Shown: positions 30,335-39,834 of the stretch, piece after piece
Layout: each line of letters starts with the position of its first letter
Numbering within the stretch: the stretch's first letter is position 1
Origin: Mycoemilia scoparia
Taxonomy: Eukaryota; Kickxellomycota; Kickxellomycetes; Kickxellales; Kickxellaceae
Length of the DNA: 39,834 bases
NCBI GenBank assembly: GCA_027575805.1
Contig: JANBPU010000150.1
Location: 1 to 39,834 of the forward strand
Reading direction: 5' to 3'
Program-made: the position numbers and the translations under genes
The notes under the pieces: generated by a model
Seen by the model: the letters and a program-made list of their open reading frames with translations, nothing else
Told to the model about the DNA's origin: nothing
The model's database searches: none

Positions 30335-32652
30335 TGTAACAAGGGATACAGGACGGTCTTTTTATAAAGCAGAGGTGATAGTGGTATAAGAGAAAGATAA
30401 AACTATAGTACAGGAAGTAGTATATCTCGTCACAAACAACAATAAAAAACTATAAAAAGAAAACACAGATCGAAAGGAAATATAAGCGTGAAGGTATTTG
30501 GAGGCTACGATGTATACGATGTAGTGGTTAGCTGTGGTGGTATAATAACGTTGGCAGAATTAAAAAAACAGTGGAAGAAAGTAAAGGGAAGGGGGAAATA
30601 TAAAGATAAGCCGGAGAAGCAAGGAAAGTTCTATAAAAGAGTGTAGATTAAACCTGTTGTAGAAAGTGTGCTTATATGTGCGCGTGTGGGTTGGAGGGTG
30701 TGCATATATATGTCTATGGAATAAAAGTACCCAAGCACATAAAACTACATTCACACTTGGTAGTCTACAGAAAGATAAAAAAGTAGAAAAGAACTCACTT
30801 GGTTAGTTAAAGACAAAAGCAGGGAGTATAGATCAATGAAGATAGATATTATGCACACACGGATAGAGGAAAAGGAGAGGTATTAAAGAGAATGAGGTCA
30901 CATTAAATAAGCCAAGTCAAACAGGTCAGACTGGCCAGCTGGGATTGTATTTATAAAACACACCAGAGAAAAGGAGGTACCACAGCCCGCCACCGCATGA
31001 AAATAAAGTGTGGTGGTTGGAACATGGTGCGCATATAAGTATATAATTTGAAAGCAATATAGCCAGCCAGTGTGTGTTGTATGGTGATGGGATACCTGAC
31101 AGGAAATAATAAACGCATATGGGTAGCTTTTGGTTGGTGGCAAGCAAGGCAGGAGTTTTTGGAAGCTGCTGTGTTCGCATATGCTAGTGTTTATTTCTAG
31201 CCAGAATAAGCATATGCTTTAGCTTGGCCACATACATATATACAACAGCAATGAGCTAGACGCATATATACTTTTATGCAAAAAAGCTGCTAAAGTCTAA
31301 GAAGCATATGAAGTGAAATACGTAGAAATATATCTGAAGGGGAATGGAGAGAGAAGGAAGGCCAGGAGGAAATGTCCCTTTTCCATTTGAAATTCAGGTG
31401 CTTGGCTTGCACAACAACATACAGGGTGGCATGTGAACCGGAAATGTCCACATGAATTGGTATAGAACCAGGTGAAACGAAGGAAGTAACTTGATGGTTC
31501 ATAAGCACGAAAGATACATGATAAACCAACTAGCTTACCTTAAAAGGTTGGGTGAAATTAATATATGCGATTTAACAATAATTATAGTGAATAGAGCAAG
31601 AGAAACGAAGGTTCAAAGACAAATCCTGACACTCTAACACAAACTAAACAGTGTGTATATATATATAGAGAGAGAGAGGCTTCTTTGTATAGAAATATAA
31701 ATACACTCACACACAAACGCCTACACACAGACAAAGACGGGGACAAAACAAGACTTTAGAAACAAATAGGTGGATAAAAAACCACTGGATCAAAATACGA
31801 AAAAGTACAATAAAAACACAGTGGCTTAAAATTATGCTTGTGTAAAATATGTGTGTTTGTATAGCACAGGTATTGATGAGACTATGTTTGCAAGAATGGG
31901 AGATTGAAAGAGAAAGGAGCTAAGAGGCCTTTGTCCACACAAGAATGTAAAAGTATAATATAAATATAGGGCCAAGGTACTCAAACCAAATAAAATAAAA
32001 AAGACTCGAAAGTCCGCGATACTACAAAGGTATAGAAATGTTATATATAGCAAGCAAGGACTTGAAACAAAGGAAAAGAGAGAGAAAAAGAATTAGCGAA
32101 AACTGGAACTTGGATACTCGTTACTGATCGACTTGATCTGTGAATGTATCAATGAACAAAAAGCAGCAAGGTGACGACAACAAGGCTGATGCTCACCTCC
32201 TTCCAACAAGAAAGCACGGAAATACACAGCCCAGCTGAGAAACGAAAGCACAAAAAGGTGGCATTTCTCAGTCTATATCGCGGCATGGCAGAAAACCCTA
32301 TCTCTCATTAACCACGAATAAAAAGGTCAGCAGCGATGCCAAGCAGTACTATTAACAAAAGCGAATTGATTGTAAAGCAAGGAATTTGTTTTATTGGTGC
32401 ACAATGATAGTTACACTGGGAAAGACCAAGACTTGCGCCATAACGCCGTCACTAAAGCCGACAAGCAAGCGCAATATACCCATTGATCTGACAGTCAGTT
32501 GGCTGACTAAGTGTAGTAATGGTGGCAGTAGTATTGACTATCTTGACAGCATTAATTTCTTCTATTCTCACCTACGCCATCACTTTGTTGCACACGGAGG
32601 ACCCGTGAGATTAATTTTTTATCCTGCTTGGCAGATGCATATATATATATAT

Positions 32653-32778
32653 AGTTAAAGTTCGCAGGGCTTCAGGCAAAATGGGTCCCTAGGAGCCGCA
32701 TACGGAGCAGCTCATGATTGGGCCAAAACATGATGTCCATTTCTGTTTTACATGGATTCGATCACTAATGAAATCTCG
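32653..32778 (+). repeat. dispersed 120-bp repeat, copy 3
   Basis: Begins agttaaagttcgcagggc and ttcaggcaaaatggg, with middle catgattgggccaaaa, and ends ggattcgatcactaatgaaatct. It is clearly homologous to 17541-17672 over its whole length. Confidence 0.65.
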
Positions 32779-33381
32779 CCATATGGAAAGTTCTCTACCA
32801 AAAGGAAACAAACAGACAGCATCACACATTCCCTCAAAATCAGCCCATAGCCCATATATTTTAGCTGGAGCCTGACAGATTGTTGGCTGTTTTCCAAGGT
32901 ACTATTCTGGTACACCTTTGAAGGGGACCCTACCATGTGGTTGAATATCACTATAAACCATATATACGCACATATCTAATAGTGACAAAGTCTTTTTTAA
33001 ACACTCTGCATTGGCCACCACCACCAAACGTCACAAAAATACCAATCCAAGTCAGACAAGATAAAATCACATTATCAATGTAGCTTGACTTGATCCAATA
33101 ATATTTCTGTTACTTATTCATCACCCCCTCTTACAGAGACACGCAGGAACACACATCGATCTGTCTGTTACTGGATTACTAAAATTTCACACACACGCTC
33201 TCTTAACACAGTCACAGTCCTGATCGTTTATTGTTTTTTTGTGACACCACTGGACTTGAAATAATAAACTCTGCCCCAATGTACTTTTTCTACCTCCACA
33301 CACAAAGGATGTATATTTATTTATATGTAAATTAAATTTAAATAAGTGAAATTGTTTTTTCTTTGCCCTCCTCCTCCACCT

Positions 33382-33405
33382 CAACAACAACAACAACAAC
33401 AACAA
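33382..33405. repeat. (CAA)8 microsatellite
   Basis: Eight uninterrupted CAA units in non-coding sequence downstream of the Cdc16-like gene. Confidence 0.85.
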
Positions 33406-33579
33406 TGGCCTACTTCTCTTTCATTATCTTGCTTACTTCCCAAAACTGATTACAGTCACAGCAACATTCTTGGTGAATTTATAGCAACGTTTTGTATTCC
33501 TTTGAAATAATGTATACCACAGAAACAACAATAATAGTAACAACATAAAGCACAATATCATGGTTTGCCTAATAATATA

Positions 33580-33645
33580 TGGCCAAACTTCACAGGGTCT
33601 TAGACATAAATGTATCTCTAGGGATTATATACATAAAATTGCTTC
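33580..33645 (+). repeat. decayed copy of the dispersed 120-bp repeat
   Basis: The segment ggccaaacttcacagggtct-tagacataaatg-tatctctagggattatat resembles only the first 50 or so bases of copies 1-3. The rest is not recognisable. Confidence 0.4.
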
Positions 33646-33855
33646 CAAATTTAATTAGGGACAAACCTATAAATACTATTATTACTACTACTAGCGATGA
33701 TACATATATTATATTGCCATTTTTTGTATTTTTGTACCTACAAACTATATTCATTCAACTCTCCCAAAAAGTGTATATAGAAATTGTATGCAAAAAACAA
33801 TACTATTATATTATTTAAAACAATTAAAAATATAAGCTACTACTCATTTAATAAT

Positions 33856-36800
33856 CTAGTCCATTTCCATATCATCAGACTCCATTTCCATATCCTCATC
33901 TTCATCACCATCCTCAACGTTATCACCCTCCCCCTCGGAAAGTGCCATCATTCCATTGCTACTATTGCTATGTGACGGGGCAACCGCCGGATAATGTGGA
34001 GGCAGTGGATTTGGTCGTACTGCTGGAATTTGTGCCAATAACCCTGCATCATTCGATCCACCGCCCAAAACCTGTGTCGGATTAAGTGTAGGAGACTCAT
34101 CATGAACATTACCACCGCCAGCTCCACCACTACTATTAGAACCATAGTATGGAGTTTCTGGCATCAATGACATTGTCATCATATTTCCAACCCGATTCGA
34201 TCGATGCTGCAACACAGATCCCGGCGTATAGTGTGATGATGATTCGGAACCAAATGGGTTAGGCGATATCCCCGGGACTCCACCTCCTCTTCCGCCTCTG
34301 AATCTTGTACCTGGTATTTTTCCTATTCCCCCCAGCGGAGTTACTTCAGTTGACCTGACCATACTACCGCTTCTAAGACGACTTCTAGATCCTCTTCTAA
34401 ATAGCCTTGGGGTCTGAAATTCTCTTATTTCAGTATAAAGATTTTTAGACAAACCTGAGTGGCCATCATCTGATGTCAGCCGTGGATTTTGGTGGAGTGG
34501 TGTATCGAAACTACTAAATCCTTTACTCTCTTCAATTTCAATGTCTTTGCCTTTACTACTATTATTACCGATAACTTGATTCCGCGATGTTGCCATCAAG
34601 TTGGTAGCAGCACCACTATTATTGGCAGAAGCTCTAATGAAGCTATCTGATACATTGACAGTTGTAGATTGTTGTAACGCAACTGTCAACAAATCATTGG
34701 CCATACTGTCATTTGGTCTTAGCGCCAATGCCTGATGGTACATTTCAATAGCCTCATCAAGCAAAAATACTTTCATCCTGGTGGTCTCCAAAATGCCCGA
34801 AGAATCAGGTAGCGACGACACATACATATGTCTAGAAAATGCTGCACCAAGTAATCCATCAACCAAATTCGGATCCTTTTCTAATATTTGATCAAATTCA
34901 GTAATTGCCTTTTCATATTTTCCGATCTTTCGATATACGGTTGCAAGATTAAGTCGAATTGTCAACATTAATTCCTCTCGACCACCACTGCCGACATCAC
35001 CTTCAATAGTTTTTGGTATCGGCTGTTTATCAGTATTTATCGTACAAGCAGGAGCAACAGATGATGATGATGATGACTTTTGTCCAAATTTGGTCTTACT
35101 GTCAACTACGGTATTTTGTCCTCCAATGACATTTTCTATACCAGATAAAACTCTAGTTTCAAACCGGCTCTGATTAATGAATCCTTCGACTCCGGCTTCG
35201 AAATACGCCATGGCCTGGGAATATTTTTTCTGCTGGTAATAAAGGGTACCCAATTCATTTATCAAAAGTGGATCAACAACGGAAGTTATAGTGTCTCGGA
35301 TTTTCCTCCACCCCGAAATATTTGCTGACGTTGAGGATGACGAATCTTGAGATGTTGAAAGTGATAGTTGTAGTGCTCGTGTCCAAATTGATATTCCCCA
35401 TCCGGTTAGTTGTCTTGCAACTTCATCAAAGCATGCCCAACTCATTTCTAAATCTCCCATTCTCAGGTATACGATTCCAAGACTAACAAGCGGGGTATAT
35501 GCAACTTGGGTTCTGATTATCCTGGATTCAGGCAATGGTGGCAGTGGAATATTATTCGCTGTAGATGATGCGCTATTAAGGAATCTATCATCATCATCAT
35601 CATCATCATCATCGTCATTGATGGAACTAAATCCTGTTGTATTTATAACCTCGCCAAGCCCCGACATTGAAACCGCTGTATACAAAGCCTTACTAGCAGA
35701 TTCCCAATCTCTAGACAAAATGAAAGTTTGGGCAAAAGCCAACCATGCGTCAGATGATCTTGATGCCGTCCACGTACACTTGGCTAACCATCTTCGGGCT
35801 TCAGTAAGTGCTCGTTCAGCAGCTGGTGAAAGTGGTTTGCCACTAGGCCCTCCAATTCTCATACCGCCACCATCACCATCAGGATCACCGGATTTATTCG
35901 TATCTCCACCTCCACTACCACCACCAAGTGTAGTCAAGGTAGGGAATATCGGGAATCCTCTCATAAACATACCACTGCCACTACTGCTTTGATACTTGGA
36001 CCCAGGACATTCGGATTCATAAATAAGCTGAGCAGCACAGCACAAATAATAACATCCAATAGCATACCAGGCCAATGTGGTCCCACCAAATGCTTCAGCA
36101 CTAGATGGATTAGGAACCAAAGCACCACTGCCGGAAGATTCTGCCATTTCATCTGCCAACGCAAGGCCGTTACCTCCAATCATGCATGGATATATTGGAA
36201 CCGAACTCAATCCACATTTCAACCTCGATGTAACAGTAGCCGGTCCAACTATTTTACTCATTCCTGATAAACCTCCAGCCGCAGGATCGTTTAGTAACCC
36301 CGAATAGCCACCGCCACCAACATTGGTATTGCCAAGAACTAATGAGGCATTTGTAACAGATGCTTGATTATAACTAGCCCCTAACGCCGAAACTCCATGA
36401 TAGTCAGCAATATAATGAGCCAATTTGAATAGTTCGGGCTTATCGCCTTTCATCAGCAGAGAGGTAACTTTTAGTGCAAGTGAGCTGTTGTGGAATGGCA
36501 GATCGTCTAATACTTTGGATATGATGTTTATGGTCTTTTGCGGCCGTCCCATTTCCAAACTCTTCCGGGCAATTGGGATCAGGATTGTAGGGTCACGGTT
36601 TATCATTCCTGGATATTTTTCAATGAGGTAACTTATAGATCTTTCTACAACACTACTGCTGCTGCTATCATTGTTTGCAGTGTTTTGTAGGGCCTTTTCT
36701 TTATCTCCTGTCGATGAAATTGACGTAATAGAATTATTGGTTGCAGCAAACATAGTGGATGTTGCCAGCATATAATTCATCATAAACTCCGCAACCTGTT

Positions 36801-39003
36801 CATAGCCTTGACACCTTTCTTTCCAATCAATCGACTCGATCAACAAAATTTCTTCTTTTGGCGAAAGCAATCCATATAATCTCAATGAAATCCATGCCTC
36901 CCAGCACCGTGGATCTACTATAACCGAACGCACCCAGCATGCTCGGATAGCCTGCTTAGCCATCTGCGCATTATCATCTTCACTACCATAACTCCCAGAA
37001 TCGTCTTGGGAGCTTCCTGGCAGGGCATTATTATTGCTATCTGGATTTGATCCATGATTTTGTGATTTCTTTGTGGCAGCAGGGTTGTTTTGTGTAAATG
37101 GCAATGGAAATAGGACGTCTAGTTGCTGCTGTTGCTCATTCATTATCTTTGACGTATCAAAATATCCTTCAATTGTATAGCTCTGTACTAGGGCCAAACC
37201 TTTCAGATACATGGCTCTTGAAAGTTGATTGAATGAGCGGACTTTGATTATGGTGTTGATAGTTTGTTGATTTTGATGGCATTCATTTTCGGGTTTTGTT
37301 CCTCCACCAGCATTGTTTGGTTTTGTATTGAAATGTGCTGGAGTTGGAGTCACATTTATCCCACATTTACCAGAATGATACTTCATTACTTTATCATCAT
37401 CGCCTTCTTCTTCGTAACAATCTTGGCTATCATCAATATTTTGGAAATCAAATACGGGATCCAAGAATTTCATAGTATCCTGAGGTCGTCCTATCCTCGT
37501 TGCTATGATAGATGCCAGATATCTGCATCCCGAATGTTTCATTATATCCTCGCTCTTAAATCTAAATAGTCCTGTAGAAGTTGCAGGTGCATCTCCTCCT
37601 CCATTACCAAAGTGGCTCATTGGCGGTTGAAGTCCCTGATTTTTCGATGGTGGTGGGGTAGCTTGTCTGGATGTAAGCTGAAGCCATTGATCTGCTTGTC
37701 GATATTGTCCATTAGCCATTAGCGCTTTAACCAAAACTTCTAGATCATCCAAATCCCCAGTCATTCGCACTAATCTTTCTCCCCATACAATGGCAGTTGA
37801 ATACATCATATCTTTTATAGCCATTCGGCATAGCTTGCGCAAATAGATCACAACCTGGTCCATGACTACATTTCCTTTATTGATTTCGTTGGCATCGCCA
37901 TGATTATTGTTTACATTGCCTGTATTGGTGTACGATAAAGCTGATGTTGATGAGGCAGAGGAAGATGCCTGTTTGTTCAATGGCGTTAAGCCGAATTGAG
38001 GAGGCGGTGGCGGCAGCTTGTTTGGTTGGATAGATCCCTCGATCTGCTTCTGGTTTCTCAAAGAACTATTAGGGTTACCAATGGTGCTTCCTGCAGTGGG
38101 GGTTAATCGGATATTTTGACTACCACCATTACTTACAGGATACCTGGCCGTTGGCGGCGTAGTTGTGTTTATAGATCCTCGAGCTCCTCCCCGACCCCTG
38201 ACCAGATACGGCTCTCTTGCCTCGAATATCGGCGAGCTCTGGTTCATTATATGGGTGGGGCTGGGACTTCTGAATTGTCCAATACCTCCTCCTCCTCCTC
38301 CTCCTCTACCTCCACTCGATGGGGTGGTATTTAAGGTATTGAATGATGTTTGCCATCTTGGAGATACCAATGATGGTGAAATTCGTCCGCCAGTAGCTGC
38401 TGCTGTTGTATTTATACCTGCAAACGCTCGACGATTTTGCTGTCGTTGTTCTGATGGCGATTCAGCTATTGCTGCCTGCCGTGGACTTGGCCTAGGCGGT
38501 AATATTCCCCGTGACTGGGCATTGGTCTGGGCTTGTTGTTGCTGTTGACGCCTGGATTGTAATTGAGCTGCTAAATGGGCATTGGCAACTTGGGCTGCTC
38601 TCCTTTGTGGTCGTGAACTAATATTGGGTTGAACTGCTGGTGGTGCCGATGATACTGGGGTTTGCAAAGTGCTACTGGCATTGGTGCTTCTATTAGCTGT
38701 TGATGCCTGACGCCTTGAGCTATTCAGGCTGCTGCCCGTAGAGGTAGAGCTTGTTGCTGTTATAACAGTATGTTGCCTAGCCGACTCTCCTTGAGCGCCA
38801 CCTCTACTTCTATTTGTGATAGAAGCTGCTGCTGCTGCTGCTGCTCGAACTCTTCGTCCACGTGAAGCTACATTTCTCGTAGTGAATTGTTGCTGTGAAG
38901 CAGATTCGCTTACTTCAATTGAATCGGTATTTCCAGTAAGCTGTGAGCTCCTTGTAGCAACTCTGCCTCTTCCGCCAGCCTCGGGGTCTCGTCTCCTAGA
39001 CAT
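33856..39003 (-). CDS. anaphase-promoting complex subunit Cdc16/APC6-like TPR protein
   Basis: A single 1715-aa open frame starting MSRRRDPEAGGRGR. APC6/Cdc16 is a TPR scaffold of the APC/C ubiquitin ligase that drives mitotic exit. The first 380 or so residues are low-complexity (Ser, Ala, Gln, Arg, Gly). The family's N-terminal region then follows: DQVVIYLRKLCRMAIKDM near 381, and GCRYLASIIATRIGRPQDTMKFLD near 495. Next come RCWEAWISLRLYGLLSPKEE near 703 and RDPTILIPIARKSLEMGRPQK near 808. The core TPRs include LAWYAIGCYYL near 980, EARRWLAKCTWTASRSSDAWLAFAQ near 1070, LGIVYLRMGDLEMSWACFDE near 1170, ELGTLYYQQKKYSQAMAYFEAG near 1250 and NLATVYRKIGKYEKAITEFDQIL near 1350. An acidic Met/Glu/Asp tail ends the protein. 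It is nearly three times the usual length because of inserts between repeats. Cdc27/APC3 or Cdc23/APC8 are alternatives, but the order of motifs favours Cdc16. Confidence 0.82.
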   Translation of the reverse strand: MSRRRDPEAGGRGRVATRSSQLTGNTDSIEVSESASQQQFTTRNVASRGRRVRAAAAAAASITNRSRGGAQGESARQHTVITATSSTSTGSSLNSSRRQASTANRSTNASSTLQTPVSSAPPAVQPNISSRPQRRAAQVANAHLAAQLQSRRQQQQQAQTNAQSRGILPPRPSPRQAAIAESPSEQRQQNRRAFAGINTTAAATGGRISPSLVSPRWQTSFNTLNTTPSSGGRGGGGGGGIGQFRSPSPTHIMNQSSPIFEAREPYLVRGRGGARGSINTTTPPTARYPVSNGGSQNIRLTPTAGSTIGNPNSSLRNQKQIEGSIQPNKLPPPPPQFGLTPLNKQASSSASSTSALSYTNTGNVNNNHGDANEINKGNVVMDQVVIYLRKLCRMAIKDMMYSTAIVWGERLVRMTGDLDDLEVLVKALMANGQYRQADQWLQLTSRQATPPPSKNQGLQPPMSHFGNGGGDAPATSTGLFRFKSEDIMKHSGCRYLASIIATRIGRPQDTMKFLDPVFDFQNIDDSQDCYEEEGDDDKVMKYHSGKCGINVTPTPAHFNTKPNNAGGGTKPENECHQNQQTINTIIKVRSFNQLSRAMYLKGLALVQSYTIEGYFDTSKIMNEQQQQLDVLFPLPFTQNNPAATKKSQNHGSNPDSNNNALPGSSQDDSGSYGSEDDNAQMAKQAIRACWVRSVIVDPRCWEAWISLRLYGLLSPKEEILLIESIDWKERCQGYEQVAEFMMNYMLATSTMFAATNNSITSISSTGDKEKALQNTANNDSSSSSVVERSISYLIEKYPGMINRDPTILIPIARKSLEMGRPQKTINIISKVLDDLPFHNSSLALKVTSLLMKGDKPELFKLAHYIADYHGVSALGASYNQASVTNASLVLGNTNVGGGGYSGLLNDPAAGGLSGMSKIVGPATVTSRLKCGLSSVPIYPCMIGGNGLALADEMAESSGSGALVPNPSSAEAFGGTTLAWYAIGCYYLCCAAQLIYESECPGSKYQSSSGSGMFMRGFPIFPTLTTLGGGSGGGDTNKSGDPDGDGGGMRIGGPSGKPLSPAAERALTEARRWLAKCTWTASRSSDAWLAFAQTFILSRDWESASKALYTAVSMSGLGEVINTTGFSSINDDDDDDDDDDRFLNSASSTANNIPLPPLPESRIIRTQVAYTPLVSLGIVYLRMGDLEMSWACFDEVARQLTGWGISIWTRALQLSLSTSQDSSSSTSANISGWRKIRDTITSVVDPLLINELGTLYYQQKKYSQAMAYFEAGVEGFINQSRFETRVLSGIENVIGGQNTVVDSKTKFGQKSSSSSSVAPACTINTDKQPIPKTIEGDVGSGGREELMLTIRLNLATVYRKIGKYEKAITEFDQILEKDPNLVDGLLGAAFSRHMYVSSLPDSSGILETTRMKVFLLDEAIEMYHQALALRPNDSMANDLLTVALQQSTTVNVSDSFIRASANNSGAATNLMATSRNQVIGNNSSKGKDIEIEESKGFSSFDTPLHQNPRLTSDDGHSGLSKNLYTEIREFQTPRLFRRGSRSRLRSGSMVRSTEVTPLGGIGKIPGTRFRGGRGGGVPGISPNPFGSESSSHYTPGSVLQHRSNRVGNMMTMSLMPETPYYGSNSSGGAGGGNVHDESPTLNPTQVLGGGSNDAGLLAQIPAVRPNPLPPHYPAVAPSHSNSSNGMMALSEGEGDNVEDGDEDEDMEMESDDMEMD
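35588..35617. repeat. (ATC)n microsatellite encoding an Asp run in the Cdc16-like gene
   Basis: On the minus strand this is a GAT run giving about ten consecutive aspartates inserted between TPR units, near residue 1130. The frame is intact on both sides. Confidence 0.85.
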
Positions 39004-39265
39004 TTGTATATATGGAATTTGAGCCCCAAATGTGTTCTAAATCTTTAGCACTCTATAGAAAGATATAAAAATAAACAAAAGGGAAAAAGCGTGCGTGTGT
39101 GGGTATTTTCCAAACTTTGTCCCAAAAGAAAGTCTCTATGTAGTTGTAGTAGTAGTTATGGTCTATACATCAAAAAGCCTTTGCTTTGTTATGCCCCTCC
39201 CTCCCCAAAGGTTTTGAATGTGGGTGGATTCTAGAGTACTACTAGACCTCTCTATAAAAGACCAG

Positions 39266-39294
39266 AGAATGTAAAACACGAATCTTTACATTCT
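39266..39294. repeat. perfect 10-bp inverted repeat, 9-base loop
   Basis: agaatgtaaa (39266-39275) and tttacattct (39285-39294) are exact reverse complements around acacgaatc. It lies about 260 bases upstream of the Cdc16-like start codon and just after a plus-strand TATA-like motif. It could be a protein-binding palindrome or an RNA hairpin. Confidence 0.6.
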
Positions 39295-39814
39295 ATTGAT
39301 CACCTATCGCTAGCAACATAAGCAAATCAGGGCTTTTTATTGACTACCTTGTCTAATAATAAACAAAAATCCTTGCAGAATGGGCTAACTTGTTGATTTT
39401 TTTGTTTTAAATAATGATTTGATCACTACATACCACAACACAATTTCATCAATGTGGTAGATGATTTGTTCTTCAATTACAACACATATTAAAGTCACAT
39501 ATTGTTGTTATTACCTATTCTGGGAAACATTGAAGTCATATCAAATAACTAATTAATCATGCCTATCAGTTTTTAATTGCTGCCCCTGGTACCGTCTTGG
39601 CTAGTCAATTAACATAATATGTGAATGCACAGCTAGCAACCTGTCAGAGCAAAATGTATTTCTGCTGGGGAGAGAAAGTTGATATTGTGAATACTCGCGA
39701 CAGACAATTTTGGATCCTGTTTTAGCACATTAGCAATATAATAGACAACTAGTTAATAGTCGTTTGGGCACGATCATGTCCAGGGATGACATTGTGTTTG
39801 TGGAAGTAGACAAG

Positions 39815-39822
39815 TATAAAAA
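39815..39822 (+). promoter_or_regulatory. TATA box of a gene beyond the right edge
   Basis: TATAAAAA within caagtataaaaaggg, 12 bases from the end of the window. By analogy with the other TATA boxes here, a plus-strand start codon would be expected 60-190 bases further right. Confidence 0.4.
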
Positions 39823-39834
39823 GGGCTTGGCATT

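Larger units (their letters stand above)
30335..33855. other. 3.5-kb intergenic region, no supported gene, two dispersed repeat copies
   Basis: It lies between the start of the WDR48-like gene and the end of the Cdc16-like gene, both on the minus strand. From about 30380 to 32100 the plus strand is markedly purine-rich (many gaaagag / agagaga runs), so the coding strand of the WDR48-like gene is pyrimidine-rich over its long upstream region. A TATA-like tttataaa lies at 30359-30366, only about 30 bases from the ATG. Scattered short ORFs (for example 32386-32658) have no domain. Repeat copies are at 32653-32778 and 33580-33645, and a (CAA)n run is at 33382-33405. Confidence 0.55.
39004..39834. 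promoter_or_regulatory. upstream region of the Cdc16-like gene and right edge of window
   Basis: No ORF worth naming. It contains a plus-strand TATA-like ctataaaag at 39251-39259 followed by a perfect short inverted repeat at 39266-39294. A second plus-strand TATA box lies at the very end (39815-39822). Confidence 0.5.

Noticed and set aside
32386..32658. 90-codon plus-strand ORF
   Set aside because: It runs into dispersed repeat copy 3 and a (TA)n tract and shows no protein-like pattern.
32748..32778. Possible tRNA gene or tRNA-derived B box (gattcgatcac)
   Set aside because: No acceptor stem, anticodon arm or A box could be found in the right places; at most a decayed SINE relic.
35618..35992. 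124-codon plus-strand ORF inside the Cdc16-like gene
   Set aside because: It is antisense to conserved TPR-coding sequence and its composition mirrors the minus-strand codons; there is no domain and no promoter.

Overview
The window looks like nuclear DNA of a fungus. It is AT-rich between genes. Most introns are GT-AG and about 45-150 nt, apart from two longer ones in the SUB2 gene. It carries a SUB2/UAP56-type RNA helicase, the succinate dehydrogenase cytochrome b subunit, a WDR48/Bun107-type WD40 protein and the anaphase-promoting complex subunit Cdc16/APC6. An early-diverging, zygomycete-grade fungus seems plausible from the intron-rich small genes and the long Asn/Ser/Gln/Asp-rich insertions, but the exact lineage cannot be fixed from sequence alone.

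Layout. 0-0.15 kb: C-terminal end of a membrane protein running in from the left. 0.7-1.0 kb: a weak hypothetical ORF. 1.9-5.2 kb: three small secreted-protein genes, all on the minus strand (104, 105 and 152 aa). 6.9-9.1 kb (minus): SUB2/UAP56 in three exons. 10.0-11.0 kb (plus, divergent from SUB2): SDHC in five exons. 11.7-24.4 kb (plus): a tandem array of four intact paralogous multi-exon genes (688, 684, 687 and 715 aa). 24.9-30.3 kb (minus): an intronless 1811-aa WDR48-like protein. 33.9-39.0 kb (minus): an intronless 1715-aa Cdc16/APC6-like protein. A TATA box at the extreme right edge suggests another plus-strand gene just outside.

The most interesting part is the four-gene array. Once the exons are joined by comparing the copies, the proteins match the length and landmark order of the cytosolic M3 metallopeptidases (thimet oligopeptidase / neurolysin / fungal saccharolysin Prd1). 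In all four, however, the zinc-binding HEFGH motif is replaced by [Q/E][M/L/I]FGK. The downstream glutamate that would be the third zinc ligand is kept. They appear to be an expanded family of catalytically dead oligopeptidases with a preserved fold.

The gene structures carry further signals. Three of the four copies use a GC-AG intron at a position where the fourth has GT-AG. A 30-nt microexon is conserved in three copies and fused to its neighbour in the fourth by an exact intron loss. Each copy has its own TATA promoter and a duplicated upstream block.

Two short dispersed repeat families were also found. One is about 120 bp (three good copies and one decayed), and one copy supplies the stop codon of the fourth array gene. 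The other is a 70-90 bp element with inverted ends, present twice in opposite orientation. Function calls rest on motif recognition by eye; no database search was possible.
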